Source of the DNA: Fragilaria crotonensis
Lineage: Eukaryota > Bacillariophyta > Fragilariophyceae > Fragilariales > Fragilariaceae
DNA length: 38,095 nucleotides
Direction of reading: 5' to 3'
Assembly: GCA_022925895.1 (NCBI GenBank)
Contig: JAKSYS010000607.1
Span: 1-38,095 of the forward strand
Part shown: positions 18,923 through 29,678 of the stretch, one piece after another
Position numbering within the stretch: position 1 is the first letter of the stretch
Layout: each line of letters begins with the position of its first letter
Notes under the pieces: model-generated
The model's input: only the letters and a program-made list of their open reading frames with translations
Told to the model about the DNA's origin: nothing
Databases searched by the model: none
Position numbers and translations under genes: made by a program

Positions 18923-20391
18923 ATGATTCTCCGAGTACACGAGAAGGCGCTCTTTTTGGGCTTGACGATAAGCATTCTAACGCAACATGCGTTTTCATTT
19001 ATCAACTCGCCGCCTCCTCGGGTTTCCTTCCTTCATGGCACCCATGCGCCGCAATTGTGGAGGACCGGACTTGGTATGAATCTGAATTCAAATGATCCAT
19101 TCGAGATCCTCGATCTAAAGGCCACTCCTGGTCTCGACAAGCAACAGATTAAACGAGCCTACAAGAGACTTGCACTGAAATATCACCCTGATGTTGTGAC
19201 TAATTCATCGTCCACTCCCGAGGAAAAGCAAAAGGCTGGAGAAATTTTTGCCAAAATCAATTGGGCGTACGCTACTTTGAGTGGAAAGAATGGCGAGTAC
19301 AAGGCAACCGCAACATCATCTTCATCAGCTACTGGAACAGGGTCAAGTAATACCGGTGGTTACCAACCACCTCATCGTCGAACAAGTTCCTATACCAACC
19401 CTTATGCGTCGACGGACTGGCGCGATTACATGCCCAAATACGACGAAGAAGATGCAAAGTACGATGCTGGCGGTGATTCGTTTGGAAAAATATTCTCGGA
19501 TCTCTTAACAGGCGTGCAAGGCGCTGCAGCTGGTGCCGCTGTCGGCGGAGGAGGAGGTGTGTTTCGCGACTTTTTAGAATTCTTGGAACGCAACGTCGAT
19601 GGCTATTCTGGTGGTGACGATGATTCGGAGCTGCTCCTTTTGCTTTCAGTGGGGACGCTAGAGGACGTTGCCAATGAAATGGATGACACGGATCTGGTGG
19701 TGCAGCAACTTTCTAGCAAAATGAAGAGTATCGACGATGAGCTCATAATGGTTCAAGCGGATCTCAAGGTCGCCACCAAGTTTTCAGAAAAGTTGGACTT
19801 CTCCGAGAGAATTGCTGAACTCGAAGCTCGAAAGAAGGTGGTGAAAGGTTTCTTGGACAAGGCCCGGAAACGGCTCATATCCATCCAGACAAGGTATAAG
19901 ACATTGGTCGTTGGAGGACTGAATGATCGACGCGCTGGCGGTCGAAGTAGATCTTCGTCATACTCAGCACAAGCGCCCGATATGTCCGGATCTCGTAGCT
20001 CAGATACTTCCGCCGGCCCGACGACCAGCAGCAGTGCTGCTAGCACCAATAGTGACAGCGAGGATTCATGGAAAACACAGGGATTTTCATCATCTGGAAG
20101 ACGAGGAAGCAATCGACGTAGACGAGACGTCTCCTTCGCTGTCGACGATCCCATTCCGCCTCCTCCCAGACAAGAACCAGTGTATCAAGCGCCGTCGAAG
20201 CGCGACTTCGTCAGTCCAAATCCTCCTCCAAGGGACGTGGTGTCGAATCAGTCTTCACAGGAAGTACCGATTGGAGTGTCCCGCCCCATCGACGAACATC
20301 GAGCTATCAATCAGACGATAAACGACGCATCCGAGAAATTAAGGTCGATGAAGAATTCGATAAGCTGAAGAAGGACCTAGGGTTATCATGA
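18923..20391 (+). CDS. Plastid-targeted J-domain (DnaJ-like) protein
   Basis: From the Met at 18923 the N-terminus (MILRVHEKALFLGLTISILTQHAFSF) is a signal peptide with an AFSF plastid motif; an upstream in-frame ATG at 18854 would add 23 residues. Residues 59 to about 122 are a J domain: DPFEILDLKATPGLDKQQIK, YKRLALKYHPDVV with the HPD motif at 88-90, and FAKINWAYATLSG. J domains stimulate Hsp70 ATPase. No Gly/Phe or zinc-finger region of classical DnaJ follows. Instead there is a Gly/Ala patch, a coiled coil (about residues 215-310, KMKSIDDELIMVQADLKV) and a Ser-rich tail. One frame stops at 20368, but another frame from about 20200 gives a more natural end (RRIREIKVDEEFDKLKKD, stop at 20389-20391), so one base is probably lost between about 20100 and 20230. 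Confidence 0.8.
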
Positions 20392-21643
20392 GTAAGGAAC
20401 AAAGCTATTGGAAGGCTTCCAAGTCGGGATGTGAACACTGACCATCGCGATTTATGGTCTGTCGTGGAGTGGTCGGTGCTGACATCGACCTTGAGACTAC
20501 GTGGCTATCCTCCATTTTGTAGCGTTCTTCGGGCTGGTCAGGCATCAGACGGATAAAGGTATAGAAAAACGCCTGCCTCGGTTGTTTAATTTGTCTATTG
20601 AAACTCGTACTCGAGAACTAATCAGTACATCCTGGAGACAAATGGCATATCGCAGCTCGAGCGCCAGTCATGGAGACCTCCCAAGAGCTTATGATCCTCT
20701 ATCTTCGCACTGCTACATAATCTACAAAACGCATAAAACACGAAACGATTTTTTGGGCGTGGAATGGGATAGTCTTCCAGTTTTGTATACGAGGTAGACC
20801 CCTACAAGTACTATTACGAGAGTACATGTACTATGATAACTACCAGGTATAGTATGTGTTGATTGTTGATTTGCATTGTAACCTTCGTAGAGCTCAATAA
20901 TACAGTACTTGTAAACATTCCTTGCGCGAGTACAATACAGGACTTGTACTGAGTACTCATATTTAGTACTGTAGTATGTACCAATACTATTACTGAGTAC
21001 TGAGTACTCCGAGTACTTACATACAGTACCACTTATACAGAGTGCTACAGTACGCATATGCATACTGAGTTCTTAGTTCTTACTCAGTACTTGAACTAAG
21101 AACTTGTCCTCAAGTCTTCTACGTCGTACATGCACCTTGGACAAATTGGAATTCCGCAGATGCTAATATGAACATCTACTTTACTGTATATTCTTAGAGT
21201 ATCCATACTTGTGGAAGTAGCAACTTTCATTTATGACATCCCCGTATGCAGTCGTGCGAGGTATGACATAATGTACCCTTGTACATACCAGCCCTTTACT
21301 GTACTTGTACCAGTTAAACTGTATGCATGCTGCCTACTGCATACGGAGTACTCGGAGTACACGCCATCTGACCTCCCTTTTTATGTGTATACGCTCCCCT
21401 TGCACTCCAAATTTTCTGGAATTCCAAGTCAGTCTTGTGAAGGAAATCCTAACCGACATCGATGTGAGTATGATGACTAACGGCATTGCCAGACACAGAG
21501 ATGGACGATAAACAGTATTCGAGACTTTGAGAATCACATATTACTCTATTCCACCCTCTCTCCACGAAGACTCGTCACATAAATGATCGGCATGATTGTA
21601 TGACACAGCAGCGATCGCTCAGTTGCTGAGAAGGCTAGAAGGA
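20392..21643. other. GTAC-rich intergenic region
   Basis: Between 20801 and 21120 I count about 15 GTAC tetramers in 320 bases where about one is expected by chance. They are arranged as GAGTACTCCGAGTAC, AGTACTG and similar near-palindromes. No gene is supported; the small open frames are fragments in GTAC-rich DNA. Confidence 0.7.
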
Positions 21644-22987
21644 ATGGAGGATCACTCAATGGCGGCAAAAGAAGAATGCTCGAACAGAGCAGATTTCAGC
21701 GATCCAATGTCGTCGTCAAAACTAGATTTGGTGGCAGCCAACACAGTTCATCCATACTTTAATCGGACTTGGAAGCATGTCAGACAGGATCTACTCACAA
21801 TTGTTGGTGAATATGGAGAGTCCACATTAAAATTGTTCCGACCTCTTCACGAAGCTGGAGTGCCAACGGATGCACTTCGATCGATTGCTCTGCTTTCTGT
21901 CCCAGACCTAGCGGATGAGGATAGAGATGATTGCGTAGATTGCTTATCTCTTTATTTCGCCTCAAGAAATCATTTGTATCACGTCAAGCTTGCCTGCATG
22001 CGGATCCTTGTGCTTCTGACATCCCCGATAAAAGCAAGTTGGCAACTGGAGGAAGGTTGCCTGAAGGAAACGTTGAACTTCATTCTGGATCGAACGCAGG
22101 ACTGGGCATTCCCGGAACATTCGCAAACACTACTGCTTATGCAGTTGCGCGCGAAGTGCTTGTGGTACATGGATCTCGCCCGCCAAGACTATTGTTCCAC
22201 AGTAGACGGCGTCATCAAAGGGAGTGTCATTGCTGCTGACTCAATTGCAGACGCCGCCAAGTGGGTCGAGCGAGGTCTTAAGCGTTCGGTACCAGTCATG
22301 CACATTGGTCTTGAGAGCGCAGGTGAGCAGCTTAAGAGTATGATGACTCCAACTACAGCGAGATGCGAGAATGTGCAGGCCGTTGCGAGTTACGCAAGTG
22401 TCGCTAAGACTGCGACAGCTGGTGTTCGAGAAAAGGTCAAGTCTGCTGCTGACGGAGTTCGAGATGCATCCGTGAAAGGCATTCACATGGCTGCGAAAAA
22501 GTTTGATGACGATCGAATTGGGCACATGCTTGTCCGCGACAAGAACCATCGCGAAGTGTTGATGGCGGTGGGGAGGGTGGGCATTGCTACGTTTGGAGCT
22601 GCCGCTGTTGTCGGCGAAGCTGTGTTAGAAACCACGAAGTCAGTATCTCAAAAGACCGTTTCCGTCACTGCCGATGTAGTGCGTCACAAATACGGTGACC
22701 AAGCTGGTCAAATCATTCAAGACGGATGCGACACCACCGGAAACATCTTGACCACAATTGCGAACGTTGCCATGCTGGAAAGTAGAGTTTGGTCGAAATC
22801 GGTGGCTAAGAATGCCGGTAAGGTTCAGTTTCGAAACCAATATGACGACGACGAAGAAGAAGAGTTGCCAGAGGATCCGTTGCTGTTTCTGGATTCTACC
22901 AAAGCCGAAGCAATCGCAGTAGTGAGACGACTGCATCGAAAGACCAGCGTCGTGGGCAAGGATGTCGCTATTATCACACGTGTATAG
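21644..22987 (+). CDS. Senescence/spartin-domain protein
   Basis: The protein has 447 residues from the Met at 21644; the frame is open further upstream but without another ATG. The C-terminal half resembles the plant senescence/spartin domain: a Gly/Ala-rich helical region (VGIATFGAAAVVGEAVLETT), then VVRHKYGDQAGQIIQDGCDT, TGNILTTIANV and KSVAKNAGK. In spartin (SPG20) and the plant ERD7-type proteins this domain binds lipid and associates with lipid droplets, mitochondria or membranes. The N-terminal half (about residues 30-190) is helical with no domain I can name. A short acidic stretch (YDDDEEEELPEDP) follows the domain. The gene is uninterrupted. No signal peptide is seen, so a cytosolic or membrane-surface location is likely. 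Confidence 0.7.
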   Translation: MEDHSMAAKEECSNRADFSDPMSSSKLDLVAANTVHPYFNRTWKHVRQDLLTIVGEYGESTLKLFRPLHEAGVPTDALRSIALLSVPDLADEDRDDCVDCLSLYFASRNHLYHVKLACMRILVLLTSPIKASWQLEEGCLKETLNFILDRTQDWAFPEHSQTLLLMQLRAKCLWYMDLARQDYCSTVDGVIKGSVIAADSIADAAKWVERGLKRSVPVMHIGLESAGEQLKSMMTPTTARCENVQAVASYASVAKTATAGVREKVKSAADGVRDASVKGIHMAAKKFDDDRIGHMLVRDKNHREVLMAVGRVGIATFGAAAVVGEAVLETTKSVSQKTVSVTADVVRHKYGDQAGQIIQDGCDTTGNILTTIANVAMLESRVWSKSVAKNAGKVQFRNQYDDDEEEELPEDPLLFLDSTKAEAIAVVRRLHRKTSVVGKDVAIITRV

Positions 22988-23191
22988 ATCCTCGACAGAA
23001 GTATCGGCGAGCGCATGCAAATATTTCATGCGCATACATCAATGCGTTTCGTGATCCATCGCACATGTCCCTGAGCGCAAGGCTAAGGGTACATGCCAAC
23101 GTCAGGAGGCGCGTCATGCGCACGAAAAGTGGGCGTACAACTGGACTATATCAAGAACAGCGAGATGAAGTATCCCAGAGTTCAATCTATT

Positions 23192-25613
23192 CTACTTTAT
23201 CTTCCCGATCTTGGCATTGAACTGCCAGTCCGGCTCGACGGCCATTGCCCAATTGAATTTATCGCGCAACGTCTTGGAGAAAATTTTCTCGATGGGGACC
23301 TCATTTGCGTTTGCACCAGGCGACAGATATGCGAGGATCCATGTAGTTGATCTGAAGTTGGAAGATAAGCAATGTATAAATAAACAAAAATAGAGTGCTT
23401 GCGAGTTCAACTTACCTTGGAAGTACCAAGAGAAACTTCTTTGTTATCGTCTTTGTGCTTCAAATCCATCTCCATTTTCGCAATCTTTCCGCTCCAGGCA
23501 GTGATTCTCTTGATCACTTGGTCCTTCGTTGGACACTTCTCCCACAAATGAGCCTTGGTAAACTTAGCATCGTTGACATCGCGCTTCAGCTGTTTCGCCT
23601 TCTCATCAGCATCAGTCGCTGCAATTTTTTCAGCGTTTGTCTTCGCATTTTCCTTCATTTTCTTCGCCTTGGCAACCGCGGCAACACTTTTCTCCACCAT
23701 TTCTTTCTCTGACAGTTTCAAAGGAATCTTGTCGCTCTCGCCATTCCCAAGCATCTGCAATATTTTCTTGAGCTGTTTCTTCTGCTTCTTGAGAGTCGCT
23801 AGCTTGTTACCGATCACTTCAAGCTGGGTTTCTTGTGCCTTACTCACGGAACGCTGGTGATTACATAGAATGGCGACTTCGCGATTCGCGTTGTTGTATT
23901 CGACAACCTTTTGAGCTGGCAATAAATTCTTCCACGAGAGACTTTCAACCTTGGCAAGTTCATCCTGGAGTGTCTTCGATGCATTATAGGTACGGAATAC
24001 CTTGGCCGTGAGGCCATCCATGGTGTTTCAGGTGCTGATTTAACATGGTTGGGTTAATTTTGTCAAAAATCTCTTCGCTGTTCTTCTTTCCCTTACAGAA
24101 TCGCTTGAAATTTTCCCACACTTGCTTTCCCATACCATTGTTCTCGTTGTAGATTTCAGAACCAAAATCGATGGTTTGCTTGTACAGCATGGAGTCTTTA
24201 CCCAGGAACTCAATTCAATTTCGTGATTATCCCCACCCTCTTCGTTAGGGTCAAAGTGCATGTGCTCGACACGAAGCGAGCAGCAACCAACTGTGTCAGC
24301 CTCTTCATCAGTATCCTTCTCTCCACCGACACGAAGGGCAAGACGATCGATGACCCAAACAGCGGTTGCGAGTTGTCTTTCTTCCATGTCCTTTGATTTC
24401 AACGACTTGCGGGTTGCGGCGCGAATCTTAACGATGTTCTCGCACAACAAGGCAGCCTTGTTGTATTTCTTGCGGTCGCTCTTTCCCTTAAAACTCGACT
24501 GCGCGGCAAGCTGCATGTACTTAACTTGATTGTTGATGTTTTCTTTCCATTGAGCCAGCCACTGGACTTGAGGATCGTGACGAACCTCGCCCCATGCGTG
24601 ACCTGGAACTGGGCAGTGCGGAACTGCAGCGCATTCTGACATGTTGAGTTGAACTTGCTCTGGAATGACTCGGGACTTCAACTTTCCCATTTTGGGATGC
24701 TCACCGCGTCCTCGGAATGTGCCTGGAGGTTCCATATTGTAATTGCCTACTCTTTCCAAATGACCGTCTACGATGGAGAATCCGTATTGGAACAAAACTC
24801 GATCGCGATCAGACTTGTTGGCCTTCCGCTCATCATCAGTGATGGCCTTACGAATCATTTTCTGTTCATTTAAATGACGGCGAATGGGTTCAAAGTCGCA
24901 TTTACTGAAGTCCTTAATGACGTGCTTCTTGCCCAACAACTCCTTGAAGTCTGCAAAAAAGTTCTTGATGAAGATCTTGGCGGTCTTTGGATTCCCGAGA
25001 TGCATGCCGTCCGGGTCCATTGCAGCAAAGAAACTCGCACTGCGTAAGAATGAATGTCATTGTTAGATCTTCCCAATAGCTCCAATGACGCGAGTATCGT
25101 CGACCCCAAACCGTAGAACACACGCACACAGACAATCGAAAACGAGATCGTACTCACGCTTCTTCTTGCGCCACCGTCAAGTCTACGGGTTTCCGTCGTA
25201 GTTCATTTGACCCCGTGCGGCACGTAAGGATCGGGAAAGAAACTCCAGCATGCTCCATGGTAACCCATTGATTTCCTTCTGGGGTTCTTCCGCATTCCAC
25301 CACAAAAGGACTGCATTGCATACTGAAGTCGCTCTGCCTTTTCCATTTTCTTCAGTTCGCGGACTTTTGCCTCCGTTTTGATCTTCTTGTTGGGAGTTGA
25401 CGATTCGGTCGTTGCAGGCTTGCGCTTTTTGCTGGACGAACTACTGGGAGCCGGGTCGGGCTTGGCAGCAGAATTTGCTTTCGCAGGTTTGGCCGAGGAT
25501 TTCACAGCTTTCTTGGTGGCGTCATTGCTGGATTTTTTAACTTTCTTCTTCTTCTTCTTCTTGAGCTGATCAAGCGGAGTGTTGTTATCGTCGTCAGAAT
25601 CATCGAAGGTCAT
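23192..25613 (-). CDS. TOP1: DNA topoisomerase I (eukaryotic type IB)
   Basis: This enzyme relaxes supercoils by a transient 3'-phosphotyrosyl bond. Exon 1 starts [11 protein letters not shown] at 25613 and encodes a Lys-rich nuclear N-terminus. An intron at 25040-25157 (118 bp, GTGAGT..CGCAG) precedes [11 protein letters not shown]. Core blocks include [70 protein letters not shown] and [10 protein letters not shown], followed by a coiled-coil linker. A 64-bp intron (23352-23415) precedes [14 protein letters not shown], whose Tyr (codon at 23343-23345) is the catalytic residue. The frame shifts at several places: at least two between 25190 and 25310 ([13 protein letters not shown] and [10 protein letters not shown] lie in different frames), about 24207 (TT, LSFLGKD), about 24023, and about 23303. 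Conserved residues resume each time, so the gene is probably intact in the organism. Confidence 0.93.
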
Positions 25614-26673
25614 GGTGCAGCTCACGCGTAAGTGGGGCTGTATTGCCTTCACTCGTTACTATCACTTGTGCTTTGCTATCTTTCTCGGTCGGCTCGTTGA
25701 TCGGATTGATGTAATTGATATCAATGCAGTTCGATTCGCAACCTAATTTGGCCAAGTTTTCTGAGTTTGCCTCTGCTCTCCCTCTGTTGACCTTCCCGAC
25801 TTGCAATTTTTTTGAATGTACACTCGGAGTATTTCTCGCGTCTCGCGTGTGAATCAAGTATTCTCACCCTACGTGCTCGAGTCAACGCTCACCTCTCGTG
25901 ATGGTCCAAGGTCCAAGTCCCAAGATGCCAAATTTGAACCAAACCAAGAGGACTCGGAGACTCGGAATATAGAGATATGCTCGCGTACAATGAATTTTAT
26001 TCAGGCGAATACAGTAATAGAAATGGTTGGCGAGCCCAACCGTGCCACATCGACAATTCGCAGGCGCGAACGACAGGCTGACGGGCCAGTATGAATTATG
26101 AATAGCAGTCCGTAATAGCAGGGATTCGTATGGACTAGTTTCGAGTACTGTACGGGGTACTCCGAGTACTATACTGTACAAATGTATAAATCGTAGTACA
26201 TAGCTCTACTACCGGTAGTTGTCAGTACTCCAGTATCATATATCCCAGTGTATCATATTACTGGGTACCATTCCTTCACGTACGCTGGTACGACAGTAGA
26301 GTCCAGAGTGTTATGGAGTACTCCGAGTACAAGATACTGGAATATGATGCTACAGGACTCGAAGTGCTCCGAGAACTTTACTGTCTTCTGTCTATGTGTG
26401 ACATGCAGAACATAGATCATCATAGTATGGAACGTGTAAACACTTGTACTGTAGTCCCGTTCTCGAGTACTCCAGTACTGTGCACTTTGCACCAGGCGCA
26501 ATACCAGGTAGACGGTACTCGGAGTCTTTGAGTGTCGGTGACTCTGCGGCGATCGATGGGCCGATGGCCGATGGGCCATCCTGCCATCCTGCAACTACAC
26601 ACGCTGGGGATCAGACAACCTTCTCACGCAAACCATTCCCTTGGTTCTCAAAGCCCAGCCAATCATCGTCAGT
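25614..26673. other. Intergenic between TOP1 and RPB4, GTAC-rich
   Basis: The two genes are divergent. 26140-26520 carries about 16 GTAC tetramers in GAGTACTCCGAGTAC-like arrangements. 26540-26590 has short GATGGGCC/GGGCCATC words. No gene is supported in the interval; the two promoters are presumably at its ends. Confidence 0.6.
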
Positions 26674-27248
26674 ATGGTACTGGAAGAATCGTCGACAGGG
26701 GTTAATGAGAATGCTGCAGAGCTGCAGTTTGATCCTGAATTTGAAGACATTCACATTCTGAGCAATGCCCAGGTTGCCATCATTCTTCAAGCATCTGCCC
26801 GTTCGGCGGTCAATCGAGATGAAGAGCTTCATGATGTATACCGAAAGACTCAAAAATACGTCGATAGGTTCAATACGATGACTAATCCGGAGAAGGAGCA
26901 CCAAGAATTGGTGGATGAATTGGACAATTTGCAAGAGTATGTCGTTTCCGTCGTTTTGATGTCGACTGTCATGCACTTTTGTAGCAATTACGGATTGTCT
27001 GGTCACTAACTCGTGCGTCACTCGTGCTTTTATGTAGAGCCCTGACAACGTTCCGCAAAGAAACGGATGATGGCGAAGAAATGGAACTGCATTCGTTCGA
27101 AGTTGCTTCCTTGATGAATTTAGTGGCTACTGACATGAGCGTCGAAGAAGCCACGGCTCTGATACCATCCCTCAGCCGCTTTCCAGAGGCTGCGATCGAA
27201 GAAATTTTGGAGTTGATTCGAACGACCATGATTCGCATAGTGTCGTAG
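26674..27248 (+). CDS. RPB4: RNA polymerase II subunit RPB4
   Basis: RPB4 pairs with RPB7 to form the stalk of RNA polymerase II. Exon 1 is 26674-26936, the intron 26937-27037 (101 bp, GTATGT..TGTAG) and exon 2 27038-27248. Together they encode 157 residues without a frame break. The family pattern is clear: LSNAQVAIILQASAR, DVYRKTQKYVDRF, then across the splice LQEALTTFRKE, LHSFEVASLMNLV, EEATALIPSLSRF and IEEILELI. The N-terminal 25 residues are acidic. RPC9, the Pol III paralogue, shares the last block, but the YRKTxxYxxRF helix and the overall length favour RPB4. Confidence 0.85.
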
Positions 27249-27757
27249 GGGAAATGATTGGAATACATTGTGAGCAAAACAAATACCAGGTGAATACATC
27301 AGTAATCTGACGACGAAGGCATCAACGTTCGCTGTGAAACAAGGACGGATGAAGCGGATAGAATCTGGTTAAACATCGTCCCTACATATTCTATAGTCGG
27401 TAGTGGATGCTGCTGTTAGACCTTCTGGTCGTCGTGCAGTGCTTTGTATGAAATTCACTTCGCCTTGCTCTGGGTTCTGGTAGTCTAGAGGCTACTCGTA
27501 GAATAGTTCATTCGAATGGTTTCAATGAGGCCTTCGACCCACCTTTTGCTTGCACCTTAGGACTTCAGTGTGTCAAACAACTATAACAGTAGAGAGGACG
27601 GCATCGCTCTGAAGTCTGAAGTAAAGATAGGTACATGTACAGTACTACCGGTAGTACCCCAAGGTTAATTCCGTCAATCCGCTGATGCTCCTCTTTTATG
27701 TCCGACTGTACGTCGGTCGTTTAGCCATGGCCACTGAAAGTGAAAAACGAAAAAATT
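27249..27757. other. Intergenic, no gene seen
   Basis: The stretch holds the 3' region of RPB4 and the promoter of the next gene. ACCGGTAGTACC-like and GTACATGTAC words occur at 27630-27658. No coding frame is supported. Confidence 0.5.
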
Positions 27758-28294
27758 ATGGATGTCAAGCATAATTCATATTTCACTGCACCATCGGACT
27801 GCGACAATTGCACCATGCCGAGCACCACCACGAAAACGAAGCGAACCAAGCGTCCTGATGCACGTCCAAATGGAAAACGCAGGCGAAAGGAACATCAGGC
27901 CGAGGCTGAAAAGGATCGTCTGGAACGAGTCGCCAAGAATGAGGCCAAGGGAAAAATTGTGGCTGTACCGCGCCTTGCCAAACTGCCTGCGGTCCCTGCT
28001 GCGGATGACGACGTGAAGGGAGGCGACGCCGCGACCAAGGGTCAAACATTACGGAAGGAGTCGAAAGCTCCAGTGGAAAGCAGAGTGCGTGCTCTGCATA
28101 AGATACTTCGGCAGATTCAAGCTCTTGAAGAGAAGGAGAAAAATGGCGAGAAACTCGACGATGCCCAAAAGCTCAAGGTTGCTCGATTTGATGCGGTGAT
28201 ATCAGAGCTTGAGGAACTCCAGAACGTGGAAGAGGAGTCAGAAAGCGATAAAGATGAGGATGATGACGGAGAAAGCGATGCCGACGAACAATAA
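27758..28294 (+). CDS. Basic coiled-coil protein, possibly PYM-like (Mago-Y14 partner)
   Basis: The frame from the ATG at 27758 encodes 178 residues; a start at 27815 (MPSTTTKTKRTKRPDARPNG) is also plausible. The N-terminal half is very Lys/Arg-rich (RRRKEHQAEAEKDRLERV). The C-terminal part (SRVRALHKILRQIQALEEKE, then LDDAQKLKVARFDAVISELEEL) resembles the C-terminal helix pair of PYM/WIBG, the ribosome-associated factor that strips exon-junction complexes from mRNA. The tail is acidic (about 25 residues of Glu/Asp/Ser). The PYM Mago-binding N-terminus (RPDGTxRK) is only weakly echoed by ARPNGKRRRK, and a lost base in this region could hide the rest. The gene is real by composition; the PYM name is tentative. 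Confidence 0.5.
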   Translation: MDVKHNSYFTAPSDCDNCTMPSTTTKTKRTKRPDARPNGKRRRKEHQAEAEKDRLERVAKNEAKGKIVAVPRLAKLPAVPAADDDVKGGDAATKGQTLRKESKAPVESRVRALHKILRQIQALEEKEKNGEKLDDAQKLKVARFDAVISELEELQNVEEESESDKDEDDDGESDADEQ

Positions 28295-28550
28295 TGTTAT
28301 CGCTCGGGATTTTTATACACGTCTAATGATCGACTTTCCAACACGTGATCGAGAATAATTCTATCCTTGATGTGTCAAAGAAGTGTTACTTGTAAACTAC
28401 CACCTTCATATTCAGCGTCAGAACTTTGCCGCGTTGAATTGGGCGCAAGCACTGATACGTGTCACATACAGATTTGCCTTCTTCTAGTTCAATAACAAGT
28501 AGCGTTCCTCCGGCGATGAGCAATGAGCAGTACAGCTGTATAGGCTACAA

Positions 28551-29330
28551 TCACATACTGCTAATAATTTCGAGCGCGCGCTTCATCTCATTCGGCGGCG
28601 CCAGGGTCAAATACTTGTCCATGGTTGTCTTGCACGCCTTGGCATATCCAAGAAGGTCCTCGTTGCTTTCGGTTGGGGCTTTTGACAAGTAATCCAATTC
28701 CACTTGCAAGTTTTCAATATTGTTGAGTAAATCGTTACGCAACAGGTAAGCCAATGTCTGATCTGTCTTGGGGACGGCGCCCCCACCCAAATAGACATTG
28801 GCGCGATCGGGATCACTGTAATAAATGTTGTCGCCGTAGGCATTGAACATTTTCTTAAAGGCAATCTTTTCGTACTTTGGTTGTGAGAGAATCTCTCTTG
28901 CGGCCAGGTAGGATTCTATCTTACTTCCGTCTGCAACAAGATCATTGATCTTATTGATATCATTCGACATTTCAACGATTGGTACCAATAATTGAGGGTA
29001 GGCTTCCACCTTGCCTTTGTTTCCGGCATCTCCCTTTTCGAGTTCCCCGTTATACTTGATATTGTCAGCAAAATCTTGATCCCAGATGCGAATCTGTTCC
29101 AACACTGAATTTGTCAGGGGATTTGGCCGGAATAGTTCGTCTTTGGCCAGTGCGGCAGTCGGTGCCAAAGACAGGGTCGCTAGGACCGAAGCGAGTGCAG
29201 ATCGGCGACTTGTTGTGGCATGTAATTCCCAGCAACATCCTTCTCGTTTGGTGACAGAGCAGCTGGCGGGAGAAGTGAAGCCAACAGTATGATCAACAAC
29301 GAGGGCAAGCGCCAACACAGAGAGATTCAT
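28551..29330 (-). CDS. Thylakoid-lumen protein (PsbQ/Psb31-like helical bundle possible)
   Basis: The protein has 259 residues with three-part targeting. Residues 1-17 are a signal peptide ending before FTSP. A transit region follows. Then a twin-arginine signal (SRRSALASVLATLSLAPTAALA, Arg 42-43) ends at the lumenal cleavage site after residue 62. The mature protein (about 197 residues) is helical and mixed-charge: RPNPLTNSVLEQIRIWDQDF, DNIKYNGELEKGD, YPQLLVPIVEMSNDINKIND and LLRNDLLNNIENLQVELDYL. It lacks cofactor motifs. This layout matches extrinsic photosystem II proteins of the PsbQ/Psb31 type in diatoms, though the mature part is longer than Psb31. Lumen location is well supported; the family name is tentative. 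It is divergent from the PARP-finger gene. Confidence 0.75.
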   Translation of the reverse strand: MNLSVLALALVVDHTVGFTSPASCSVTKREGCCWELHATTSRRSALASVLATLSLAPTAALAKDELFRPNPLTNSVLEQIRIWDQDFADNIKYNGELEKGDAGNKGKVEAYPQLLVPIVEMSNDINKINDLVADGSKIESYLAAREILSQPKYEKIAFKKMFNAYGDNIYYSDPDRANVYLGGGAVPKTDQTLAYLLRNDLLNNIENLQVELDYLSKAPTESNEDLLGYAKACKTTMDKYLTLAPPNEMKRALEIISSM

Positions 29331-29678
29331 TTCTAAGAGTTAAAAATGAACGACTCTGTAACGCCGTCGACTACATGCTCATGGTGACGAGTTATGACTG
29401 ACTCATTCACGTTGTCGACTCTGACGGCCAAACTGGTTTTTTAATCAAACAACAAGGGATTCAAAACTTGCCTCCGACAACAGGCGGACTGCCAGACGCC
29501 AGAGTATCGATTTTGAAAACTCTCCTACGGGACAATCTACACGATTTGTCGTATGAGTGGAGATTGGAGGGAAAATGCGAATCGCGGTTAATACTCGAAC
29601 GCTTCACAGGAGTTGCGAGTTCTGATTGTGGTGTCACACAAGCATTGCTTAATCTCACGTCGACAGCACCATCAAATC
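29331..29678. promoter_or_regulatory. Divergent promoter region, 348 bp
   Basis: This interval separates the start codons of the lumen-protein gene (minus) and the PARP-finger gene (plus), so it must hold both promoters. It contains ATGACTGACTCATTCACG at about 29394, including a TGACTCA AP-1/bZIP-like core. No TATA box placement could be fixed. Confidence 0.4.

Noticed and set aside
3908-25310. Programmed ribosomal frameshifting (Euplotes-like) as the cause of frame breaks
   Set aside because: Shifts go in both directions, most are not at stop codons, there is no common slippery motif, and most are fixed by one added homopolymer base. One TOP1 site (AAA TGA at about 23303) looks like it, but it is alone.
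26969-27277. 102-codon minus-strand frame
   Set aside because: Antisense shadow of RPB4 exon 2.
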